Positions 24,801-32,000 of a stretch of DNA of 64,000 nt are shown here, one piece after another. Source of the DNA: Dromiciops gliroides (lineage: Eukaryota > Chordata > Mammalia > Microbiotheria > Microbiotheriidae); assembly GCF_019393635.1 (NCBI RefSeq), contig NC_057864.1, forward strand, positions 442,688,822 to 442,752,821, given 5' to 3'. Positions within the stretch are counted from its first letter, which is position 1. Each line of letters begins with the position of its first letter. The notes under the pieces were generated by a model. The model saw nothing but the letters and a program-made list of their open reading frames with translations. It was not told where the DNA came from and did not search any database. Both the position numbers and the translations under genes were made by a program.

Positions 24801-25196
24801 ATTCCTGTCTTAAAGGGGTAGCCCGTGGAAGAAGTTTAAGAAGCCCCGGTCTAGAGCACTGAGTGGTCAAGCGACTGGTTCAGGTTCCCTAAGAGAGGGG
24901 CGGATTGGGAGCGAGGGCAGAGAGGTGGGGCGGGGCAAGGCTAGGCGGGACGTCTCACCCGGAAGATGAGGCGTGGCCCCGGAGCAAGGGGCGGGCGGAA
25001 GCCGTCGTAAGGCGGGGCCTAGGGGGCTTGGGCGCTTTGTAAATATGGGGAAACGAAGGACGTGGAGGGCGGGGGAGAAGTTGTACAGCCGTCCCGTACT
25101 TACCGCCTCCCGCACGCCGGGCGCTTCGTAACCCTGATCGAAGTACGGCAGGGCGTCCACCACCGCCTCCCCAGCCACGAGCCCGGTACCCGCCAT
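12750..25196 (-). CDS. BCAS2: BCAS2, complete spliced gene (pre-mRNA-splicing factor SPF27)
   Basis: BCAS2/SPF27 is a core subunit of the PRP19-CDC5L spliceosome complex in the nucleus, acting with PRPF19, CDC5L and PLRG1 in spliceosome activation. Seven coding exons (25104-25196, 24064-24156, 21445-21515, 19650-19811, 15105-15155, 13602-13682, 12750-12876) all have GT-AG borders and compatible phases. They sum to 678 nt, i.e. 225 residues plus TGA, the same length as remembered human BCAS2. The start [10 protein letters not shown] and the end KENIQQDF match the family closely. The start ATG has A at -3 and G at +4. The C-terminal third is heptad-rich and fits the known coiled coil. No break or missing residue is visible; differences from the human protein as I recall it are a few substitutions, such as Thr for Asn at the exon 6/7 junction. 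The gene lies tail-to-head behind DENND2C. Family assignment is very secure; function is from family knowledge. Confidence 0.97.
12958..13090 (-). mobile_element. MIR-like fragment in BCAS2 intron 6
   Basis: ATTATACAAATGAGAAAACT then GTCAAAGAGAAATTAAAGG, a reversed MIR-type core. Confidence 0.5.
13162..13309 (-). mobile_element. tRNA-derived marsupial SINE
   Basis: Antisense, TTTTTTTGCAGGGCAATGAG to TGCCACCTAGCTGCCCC, with an internal deletion before the head (GTGCTTTACTGTGCC). In BCAS2 intron 6. Confidence 0.94.
13602..13682 (-). CDS. BCAS2: BCAS2 coding exon 6
   Basis: An 81-nt exon encoding [18 protein letters not shown] then REMES. Acceptor taacag|AAAGCA, donor TCAAC|gtaagt. The codon split with exon 7 reads Thr (AC|T), where the human protein has Asn as I recall it. 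Confidence 0.95.
13850..14670 (-). mobile_element. RTE-type LINE fragment (reverse transcriptase 3' part)
   Basis: On the minus strand, pieces read [18 protein letters not shown] (about 14500-14440), GEEFGLTT-like sequence and, further left, [16 protein letters not shown]. These are the catalytic FxDD and the post-RT (R)mLGisr...NEElwR segments typical of RTE/BovB-class LINEs. Several frame breaks; a dead fragment in BCAS2 intron 5. Confidence 0.6.
14684..14823 (-). mobile_element. Older relative of the tRNA-derived SINE
   Basis: Antisense copy with a variant head region (GAAGAGTCTTCCTGACTCCA) and more divergence than the others. Confidence 0.85.
15105..15155 (-). CDS. BCAS2: BCAS2 coding exon 5
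   Basis: A 51-nt exon encoding [16 protein letters not shown], with split codons at both ends (GA|A and AG|A). Donor TTAAG|gtaact. The heptad-like pattern fits the coiled-coil segment. Confidence 0.95.
15170..16018. other. BCAS2 intron 4, unassigned stretch
   Basis: No repeat or conserved exon recognised. A plus-strand ORF (15572-15835) starting [13 protein letters not shown] matches nothing I know. Confidence 0.4.
16019..16174 (+). mobile_element. tRNA-derived marsupial SINE
   Basis: Sense copy with tail AAAGAAAGAAAAAAAAAA. Confidence 0.94.
16400..16545 (-). mobile_element. MIR fragment, antisense
   Basis: TCTCATTTTATACCTCAAAT and AAGTGACTTACCCAAGTCAC. Confidence 0.6.
16763..16912 (-). 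mobile_element. tRNA-derived marsupial SINE
   Basis: Antisense. 12-bp duplication CCAGTCTTCCTC at 16751-16762 and 16913-16924. Confidence 0.95.
17470..17625 (+). mobile_element. MIR fragment
   Basis: ACTGGGATTCTAGTCCAGAC, ACCTGTGACCTGAAGG and TTCTCTTATAAAATGAACGT follow the MIR order. Confidence 0.55.
17779..17839 (-). mobile_element. Tailless SINE 5' half (61 bp) with target duplications
   Basis: Contains only the tRNA-like head of the SINE, from GGGGCAGCTAGGTGGCACAG to GAGTTC at the B box; the 3' half and A-tail are absent. Flanked by a 16-bp duplication AAATGTACCTATTTTT (17763-17778) and AAATGTACCTACTTTT (17840-17855). Confidence 0.88.
18320..18965 (+). mobile_element. L2 ORF2 fragment
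   Basis: Sense L2 reverse-transcriptase region: a plus-frame YLYPDDTQ at about 18565 corresponds to the YADD box, followed by the typical C/T-rich coding stretch. Contains stops. In BCAS2 intron 4. Confidence 0.65.
18966..19649. other. BCAS2 intron 4, unassigned
   Basis: No repeat or exon recognised. Confidence 0.4.
19650..19811 (-). CDS. BCAS2: BCAS2 coding exon 4
   Basis: A 162-nt exon encoding [17 protein letters not shown] through NAWKVYN, ending in a split Glu codon (GA|gtaagt). Acceptor tttcag|ATATGA. This is the largest coding exon of the gene and leads into the coiled coil. Confidence 0.97.
19860..20060 (+). mobile_element. MIR in BCAS2 intron 3
   Basis: GGCAGGTCACTTAAGCTCTC, CTCATCTGTAAAACAAGG and AAAGTGCTTTGTAAGCC follow the MIR order. 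Confidence 0.75.
20190..20230 (+). repeat. (AT)n(AC)n microsatellite
   Basis: TATATATATATATACACACACACATATATATATA. Confidence 0.9.
20280..20421 (-). mobile_element. tRNA-derived marsupial SINE
   Basis: Antisense. 17-bp duplication CAATGTGGATGCTTTTT at 20263-20279 and 20422-20438. Confidence 0.95.
20440..21444. other. BCAS2 intron 3, unassigned
   Basis: About 1 kb without a recognised repeat or exon. Confidence 0.4.
21445..21515 (-). CDS. BCAS2: BCAS2 coding exon 3
   Basis: A 71-nt exon encoding [16 protein letters not shown] then LLSMK, with an Arg codon split over the donor ACG|gtaagg. Acceptor tatag|ACTGAC. Confidence 0.96.
22200..22855 (+). mobile_element. L2 fragment around the SINE
   Basis: L2 coding tail: CACCATGGTGCAGGCCCTTA, TACTGCAATAGCCTTCTGG, AAAGTGATCTTCCTAACTTA. 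The part left of the SINE (AGATTCACACTCTTATCTTC) is probably the same element. Confidence 0.75.
22295..22438 (-). mobile_element. tRNA-derived marsupial SINE in L2
   Basis: Antisense. 15-bp duplication TGATCCTTTTCTTTT at 22280-22294 and 22439-22453. Confidence 0.95.
22856..23740 (+). mobile_element. L1 3' fragment, split by a SINE
   Basis: Sense L1 landmarks CAAGAAATGCAAACTAAAAC, CTTTGACTCAGCAATACCAT, GGGGGATGGCTGAACAAATT, GATGACTTGTACAAACTCAT. In BCAS2 intron 2. Confidence 0.8.
23060..23210 (-). mobile_element. tRNA-derived marsupial SINE in L1
   Basis: Antisense. 16-bp duplication GGGTCCAACCGTTCTT / GGGTCCAACCATTCTT at 23044-23059 and 23211-23226. Carries a small internal ACTTA duplication. 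Confidence 0.95.
24064..24156 (-). CDS. BCAS2: BCAS2 coding exon 2
   Basis: Encodes 31 residues, [18 protein letters not shown] through YSAFE. Acceptor cttag|GCTGCT, donor TTTGAG|gtgagg, phase 0 on both sides. One residue reads Pro where I recall Thr in human (YLPAPDY versus YLTAPDY). Confidence 0.96.
24655..24845 (+). mobile_element. hAT-like short DNA transposon in BCAS2 intron 1
   Basis: Terminal inverted ends CAAAGCTTCTTATG...and...AGTTTAAGAAGCCCCG. Shares GTCATGAAAAAT, AAAGGTTATGTG and TATACCCATATACCC with the opposite-strand copy at 44605-44810. Confidence 0.65.
25104..25196 (-). CDS. BCAS2: BCAS2 coding exon 1
   Basis: Encodes residues 1-31, beginning [19 protein letters not shown] and ending GVREA. 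The donor is GAGGCG|gtaagt. Phase 0. It lies inside the CpG-rich promoter region. The 5' UTR extends rightward from 25197; the transcription start cannot be placed exactly. Confidence 0.97.
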
Positions 25197-25275
25197 CGTC
25201 TTAGCTTCACGCGGCGCGCGCCTCTAGGCTGAGCCGTTAGCGCTTGCGTCCGCACGCCGAGGCAGTCACCGATGG

Positions 25276-25287
25276 TGCGCGTGCGCA
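25276..25287. promoter_or_regulatory. NRF1-like site
   Basis: TGCGCGTGCGCA, a near-perfect NRF1 dyad, lies about 80-90 bp upstream of the BCAS2 ATG. That position is typical of NRF1 sites near the start of CpG-island genes. Match by eye only. Confidence 0.6.
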
Positions 25288-25540
25288 ACTTTCTCGCGCG
25301 TGCTCAGATGCAGTTGTTGAATAACGGGTTAATCTTTATTCCGGAATTTTTCCCCCCGTTTTTTTCAGCCGGACTTTCTCGGGTTCATGTGAAGGGATGA
25401 TACGGATTTTTCGAATCTCTTTGATTCAATATCTCCACTGAAAGTAAATCCGAGACGTAAAAAGACCGGAAGCCCCGCGCCTTCTGCAACGCCAACTACG
25501 TGACCCTACGTTTAGGTGAGGCGCTGGGACGCCAGCGCTC

Positions 25541-25558
25541 TTCCCAGCATGCTCCGCG
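25541..25558 (+). promoter_or_regulatory. ZNF143/THAP11-type site
   Basis: TTCCCAGCATGCTCCGCG matches the core of the Staf/ZNF143 element (TTCCCAGCATGC followed by a GCG). It sits about 345 bp upstream of the BCAS2 start codon within the CpG island. Confidence 0.6.
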
Positions 25559-25831
25559 GGAGGCGGGAACACCGGTGCAGTCAGAGAGCAAACCAGCCTC
25601 AGCGGAGTCTTTGCTCTATTCCTTCCCCGTTTTTTCCCCAGCACCCGCCCAGAGGGCGGGGCCGCCTCTCGAGGAGCACCGTGAGGTTTGCGTCAGAAAA
25701 CTGACGATTAGTGTACTTTGGTGCCGCCTTGCTGTCTCGGTGCGTGTAAAGCCCTTCTTGAATCTCACTTGTCACGTGGAGACAGCTACCGGGGCGGGGC
25801 GGGGGTAGGGAGAGACACCGCCTAATAATCG

Positions 25832-25989
25832 GGTTTTTGTTTTGTTTTGTTTGTTTGGTAAAGCAATTGGGGTTAAGTGGCTTGCCCAGGGTCACACAAC
25901 TAGTACGGGTCAAGTGTCTGAGGCGGATTTGAACTCAGGTCCTGACTCCAGGGTCGGTGTTCTTATCTACTGCGCCACCTAGCTGCCCC
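25832..25989 (-). mobile_element. tRNA-derived marsupial SINE just upstream of the BCAS2 promoter
   Basis: Antisense. 11-bp duplication CCTAATAATCG / CCTAACAATCG at 25821-25831 and 25990-26000. Confidence 0.95.
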
Positions 25990-26000
25990 CCTAACAATCG

Positions 26001-26210
26001 TTTTAACATTGATTTTGTAAAATTTCGAGTTCCCAATTTCCTCTCTCCCCTAGTCCCTCCCCCAGCCATCGAGAAGGTAAACAGTACTAGATGAATTATA
26101 CATGTGAAGTCAGGCAAACATTCCCATGTTAGCTATGTTGCAAAGAAAAAAGTAAGAAAAATAAATGAAAAAAGTATGCTTCAGTCGGCACTCCGTTCAT
26201 CAGTTCTTCA
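26001..26210 (-). mobile_element. L1 3' end, antisense
   Basis: GTAAAATTTCGAGTTCCCAA, CCTCTCTCCCCTAGTCCCTC and TATACATGTGAAGTCAGGCA parallel the L1 end at 8830-8990. Confidence 0.7.
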
Positions 26211-26503
26211 GTCCATTGGAATTGAGAGACTTCTACTGTTAAGCACGTAATGTTGAAGGGGAAAAAATAATCTTGTTACCAATTTGATTGAATTGCTGCA
26301 GACTAACAAAACCAGACAATTGCCTACTACTTCCCCACCTAATAAAACTTGACTCCATCTGAAGATATAAAACCGTGTTGCAAACAGGACTCTACAAATA
26401 TAGCATCTAGCAATTCCTACAGAGACTGTATCCAACCATTCTTTGATAGGTCGACTACTCTGACCTCCAGTCAAGTTGCAGAGCCGAAAAAGTCAAACCC
26501 ATA

Positions 26504-26624
26504 GGGGCAGCAGTGTTAAAGCACCAGCTCTGGATTCAGGAGGACCCGAGTTCAAATCCAGCCTCAGACACTTGACACTTACTAGCTGTGAGTCCCTTAA
26601 CCCTTATTGCCCCGTTTATAAAGA
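26504..26624 (+). mobile_element. tRNA-derived marsupial SINE, internally shortened
   Basis: Sense. Lacks part of the head (GGGGCAGCAGTGTTAAAGCA) and of the GTGACCCTGGGCAAG segment. Flanked by AAAAAGTCAAACCCATA at 26487-26503 and 26625-26641. Confidence 0.93.
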
Positions 26625-26809
26625 AAAAAGTCAAACCCATAGCCAGGCCTCGTGCCTCAGATCCAGTTCTCTTTCTATCATACCACGCTTGAAAGGGTAT
26701 TCATTCATTCAACATTGTGCCAGCTGTGTAGAGCGTGGTTCTGGGCTGAGGTCAGTACAAGGCAGAGGTCCTATGTGCAGTAGGAAATGGTATTTGAGTA
26801 AGGAAATTT

Positions 26810-26935
26810 GCTCAGTGGAGGAGACTGACTGTATCAGGTATAGTGGAAAGAACTCTAAGCTTGAAGCAAGAGATCCTGGCTTTGGACTTTGTCTTTGTTA
26901 CTACCTGTATGTATAAGCCTCAATTAAAGAAATTA
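26810..26935 (+). mobile_element. MIR fragment
   Basis: TATAGTGGAAAGAACTCTAA and GCAAGAGATCCTGGC resemble the MIR head. Confidence 0.5.
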
Positions 26936-27069
26936 GATTAAAAGAACTCTCAGGCTTTTTCCACTCCAAAAGCTGTGATCTTAGAAATAAGGCTTTGGAC
27001 ATTCCATGGCACAAGTACTTTATATTTAAATTAAAAAAAAACAACAACAAAACCACTTTCCAACAGCAT

Positions 27070-28674
27070 GTGACTTTTATTCCATTCAAAGGAAAAAAAT
27101 GGCTTTTTAAATGTTTTTATTCTTTGAAACATTATAAAATCTGTAAACAACTTTTTATACAAATCTTGAGCAATTCTGCTGTCACAGACGTACCCGCGAT
27201 CCATAGTACTTTACAAAAATAAAATACAACAGCCCAAGGAATCATCCTCAGTTTATAGGGCATAAAGTTGCACCCCATCCCTGAGGCAGGGGGTCTCCTC
27301 ACAGAGGGACCAACAGGATTCAGCCTGCTACATTTAACTTAGATTATTTCTTTCCCCCACCCTCACACCCACCATTTTATTAATACTTGGTTTTCCCATC
27401 AGAGATTCCTTTGGGAATAGATGGGGGGGGGAGGGATTCTAGAAGGGAACAACTAGACATGTTTAATCTAACAAGGGCCCTGTTGGGATAAGATGCTTAC
27501 TATACATTTAAAAATAGACATAGGGCTAGCTCTCTCCTCTAGGCCCAGATTACAGGAATTATGTTACACAGCGTCAGCCACTGAATGGTTTCTGCTTCAG
27601 ATTTATTTATACAGGTATAACTACCTGGTTGGGCTGTGAAGGCAGATCCTAATTTGCCAGAAAAACAAAACAACTGACACAAGCTCACTGCTTGTGAGAA
27701 TGGCAATAAAATTTATTCTAACAGCCTGTAAGATTTTGTTAAGTTTGAACAGATATGTTTGTGCCGGTTAATTGCATCCACGTTGGATGGAGATTCCAGA
27801 GTCTGAAAATTAAACACAGTGCTACTAAATGGCACTGATCAGTCCCTCTTTCCAGAGACTAGCACTGCTTTGAGTGCCAAGGGTCCAGGTAGCTAAGGGG
27901 TACAACCCTAGAATGAGGTTACATTCTCATGAGGTTCAGCTCTTCCATAGCAAAAAACACAAGGTTTAAGGAGAAGCCCAAATTTTGTGTCATTCAGCTA
28001 GGTAAAGAGTCCCTTGTCCTGGAGGCTTAAAAGTGGCACTGTTTCATTTTCGTTTGATAGGAAACATCTCCAATAACCATAATCTCATAGACTAAATACC
28101 GATATGTCTGGAGAAATGGATTGTAAGATGCCTATCCTAAAAGAAAAGGCGTTGAAAAGTAGGACTTTATCCACCTGTGTGGGATCCCACAAAAAGAACA
28201 TCAGGAAAAAAATGAAGATAACATTTAGTTTGGGCCAATCATCCCAATGTGTTAAAGCTGCCATAGAACTCAGTTTTAAGGACATTTTTCCACTATTCCC
28301 ACTTAACACCCTAAAATTCAGCATGAGGCTCATGCTCACCTAATGTGTTCATTTTAATTGAACATTAACAAGTCTTTCTTGAGAAAAACAAATTCCCTAT
28401 AGTCCAAGCACCAGAGAATTAGCCTAAATATGAAGGAGCAGAAATGTTTTCTTTCCAAAAAAATGGATATAAACTGAAGACAGCATTGATTTCAGACTGC
28501 CCTCAACAATTCTGCAGTGATTCCTAAGCCAGTATCTGGGTAAAATCCTCAGAATGACTGCTTCCTTGAATCTTTTCATCTTTTCCAAGGATTCTGTAGT
28601 CATAGTCAGTATATCCTGGCATCTGGACCTGGACAGCATTTCCTGTTCCATTTCAGGTATAGAAATTCAGGTTT
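27070..28674 (-). other. DENND2C: Probable DENND2C 3' UTR
   Basis: About 1.6 kb of AT-rich, repeat-free sequence without a convincing ORF follows the stop. AATAAA signals in the gene's direction occur at 27712-27717, 27116-27121 and 27076-27081; the last two would give the full-length form. The end is inferred. Confidence 0.55.
27076..27121 (-). terminator. DENND2C: Two candidate DENND2C poly(A) signals
   Basis: TTTATT at 27116-27121 and 27076-27081 (AATAAA on the minus strand), about 1.55-1.6 kb after the stop. An upstream alternative is at 27712-27717. Confidence 0.45.
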
Positions 28675-28706
28675 TCATTTCTTCTGCAGAAATTTCATTT
28701 TATTTC
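28675..28706 (-). CDS. DENND2C: DENND2C last coding exon 17
   Basis: Only 32 coding nt: a split Gly codon then NKMKFLQKK and TGA at 28675-28677. Acceptor cttttag|GAAATA. The basic C-terminal tail matches the human ending KMKFLQKK as I recall it. Confidence 0.94.
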
Positions 28707-28992
28707 CTAAAAGGAGAAGCATAGCATACTCTTAAATCACTCATTTTTATCTACTATAGATTATAAGGCTAATATTTTATTCACTTTTAGTTTTTCCAAA
28801 TCCAGATGTAAGCTTGTCTGTAAATCCGCCAGTTGATCTGTATTCTTAGAACACAAATTCTAACATTTGCCCAGCTAAAGCACAGAATCAGAATTTTAGA
28901 CCTGAGAGATTCTTGTAAATTCAAAGATTCTTAACCCAGGTCAGTGAAATTGTTTTTCAAAATACTTTGATAACTTTTTGGGGGTGAATAAG

Positions 28993-29050
<58 letters not shown>

Positions 29051-32000
29051 TTACATATATGTGTGTTCCTTTGTAATTTATTCATTTAAAAACATTCTGA
29101 AAAGGGGTCCATAGGTTTCACCACATTGCTAAAGGTATCCAAGACAAAAAAAAGCTTAACAACCCCTACTTTAGAAGGGAAGGGGGAAGGGAACAAACAT
29201 CTTTATAGTGCCTACTATGTTCCAGACACTGTGCTAAGCACTTTTTACAAGAACTACTTTATTTAATTATCTAATCCACCTTGGTTAATAAAGGCAACTG
29301 AACACTAAAAAAGTTGTGACTTAAAGTATGTCTAATTAGTTCAGAGTAGAACTAGGTACATATTCCAAAGCAAAATAAAAATTATTTTGTGCAGGGGGTG
29401 GGGGGTGGGGTTAGGGAGAGAAAGGTGTGATTTAGTTTTTTGGTTTATCAATTCCATGTACACTCTTTGACAGATAGAGATAATTAAGAATTGACTACAA
29501 GCAACTAAGAATCTGAAAATAAAATTGTTTAGATTTAGAGACTAAGCTAGGATTCCTCTAGAAACAAGAATTTCTAGTCTGTGCTAGGTCCCTTCTGTAC
29601 TCAGGGATGTTAATTCTTTGGTTTGTAAGGTAGAGCAAGACTAGCTTTCTGAAGTAGGTGACCCTAGAGAACCACCTTGGGAAGGGATTGACTGATCGAG
29701 GCCTGGGAGCGAAAAATTCACAACTACTTAGACATTTTTTCTACTGCAGGACTTGGGAATTAGGGTGTTGTCTCAACAGGATGACACAGTCATCAGCATG
29801 GCTTTTTTAGGTTATTAGCACTTAGACATTTTATGCATCTTAATATTTTATGGTACCTTTGGACTGTGTCATCATGAAGGTTTTCTTATCTACACTTAAT
29901 ACAAACATCATAACTCACCAAGACTTCGAAGAATCTTGTTAACCCCACTGGGTTCAGATTCTGGAATTGCTTCCAAGTACTGAAAGGCCCGGACTTCAAA
30001 CAGGCCTATGAAGGAAATTCATACTGTTGAAACCAACTTACATCCAAACACTAAATTAATGCAAGAGAACTTAATTACCTTTCTTTGGACAAGCTAGAAA
30101 ATGAAAAATCAGGCCTCCCCCTGTGTAATTTAAGATTCTAAATGTGGATTCTAATGTGTTCCCCCAGTTTGGGGAAAACTGACTAAAAATCACTGATAAA
30201 ACGAGTTTAGGTTTTTAAGGGTTTATTGGAAAATAGAAAGAAAAAGATTGAGAACAGAATTCTAACAGCCTGGCATTCCTATCTTTCCTCAAATCTCCTG
30301 TGAAGTCCTCTGCCGCCACCACCATCAAGTCCGGAAGCCAAAAGGGCCCGCGCTCTCTGCACAGGCTCCCTTTCCTCCTTCCTGTCTCCTCCCAGACCAT
30401 AGGAGGCTCCTCCAGTTGATTGGCTGGTAGACTTGATAGACAGCACCCATGAGCAAACGTCATTTCCTGACGCCAAGGAAAAGCCACAATGCCTCTGAGG
30501 CATTTTCCTCATGGTGGAGCTCTCCACAGCAAGTCTCCAGTAGGTGGCGTCATTCCAATCATTACACCCCCAAAACCAAATAAATCTCATACCATATAAC
30601 CTTAGTTTTGGGTTAATAGGTTTCTCTACTATTCTGGTTGGGAGATTTTTATGCTTCATGAGTAGCTGGGCCAAAAAGTTTACTCAGCTTTCTAGTGATG
30701 AACCTTTCTCTACTTCATCAGACTGGTTCTTAGATTAGAGCTAGCTGCAATAAAAGCCTCTCAGTAGGATCTGCTAGGGATTAGAGTCAGCTGGCCTACC
30801 CTTCCAAAACCCTGAGTCAATTCCCTTCTATGATGGGGCAGTGTAGTAGGACATTAGCTGAGTACATATGTCTGTAGAAGATTTGGGGAAAACATGGACA
30901 AAAATCACACAGGACAGGAAGCGTTTGTTGGTGGAAAGAATGCCCTTACTGTAATGTTTTTTTAATGGTGATTTCATCCGTGTAGATCTCCCTTTCACCA
31001 ACACAGATCACAACTCCTCCACACTTAATAAATGGTCTTCAGGAGCTGTGACCAAAAGAATCACCTGGTAACCAATATTGGAGAGGTAATGAGCCGTGGG
31101 ATCAGCTAGGTGGCGCAGTGGACAGAGTGCAGGGCCTGGAGTTAGGAGAAGTTTTCCTGAGTTAAAAATCTGGCCTCAGACACTAGCTGTCTCGTGACTT
31201 AACAAGGGCAAGTCACTTAGCCCTGTTTGCCTCAGTTTCCTCATCTATAAAATGAGCTGGAGAAGGAAATGGCAAATCACTCCAGTATCTTTGCTGTGAG
31301 AAAATGATGGGATTCGGCAGATACTCAAAGGCTCACCTGGAAATTAATCTAAACTGATTGAATTGAGTGAGAGTGATTGACTTTGCTGATTAGCCTACTT
31401 CAAGTTAATTAGATTGTAACCACACCTGGCTGGCCCTTAAGGAGGGATTGTTCTCAGAAGCTAAGGACTTTGAATTCAATTCGAGACCACCTTCAAGTCC
31501 AGTGAACCAATGGATTTGGATGCTGCCTGCCAATCAGCTTGAAGCAGTGTGTGAGGACCGCCTCTGCTCCAGACCTATAAAAAGCTTCCAGACTCAGTTT
31601 GAGAAGAGTTCATGGTTGAAGCAGGCTCGAGATGGAGGACTTGAGGAAGAACCAGATCAGGCTGGAACTTTAGGCTAGATAGGCCTTTTCTTTTTCCTCT
31701 AATACCTGGTATGCTTTAATAAATGTTTAATGCCCAAAGACTGGTGCTAAAGCTTCCAATTTAAGGTGACACACATTTAGATTTTAAACATCACATTGCC
31801 AAAGAAAACCCCAAATGGGGTCACAGAGTCTAACACGGCTGAATAAGAACAATGAGCCTCTCCAAACTCAGCTAGACTAAATCTCACAAGCTACGTACAG
31901 TATTTTGCTATGCCTGTATCCAAAACCTTTTAAGGTAGCTGACTGGACAGCTTGTGCTCCCTTGTCATAGCCTTCAAAATCCCAAGGTCACCTTTATGCC

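Larger units (their letters stand above)
24860..25810 (-). promoter_or_regulatory. BCAS2: CpG-island promoter of BCAS2
   Basis: This is the one strongly CpG-rich, repeat-poor stretch of the window. It covers exon 1 and about 600 bp upstream. It is TATA-less and carries GC boxes (GGGGCGGGGCGGGGG near 25793-25807), an NRF1-like palindrome, a ZNF143-like site and a CACGTG E-box at about 25775. These are usual features of a housekeeping promoter, which fits an essential splicing factor. Confidence 0.8.

Noticed and set aside
30279-30674. 131-codon minus-strand ORF
   Set aside because: It lies within and just past a solo LTR; no domain, and the composition follows the LTR.
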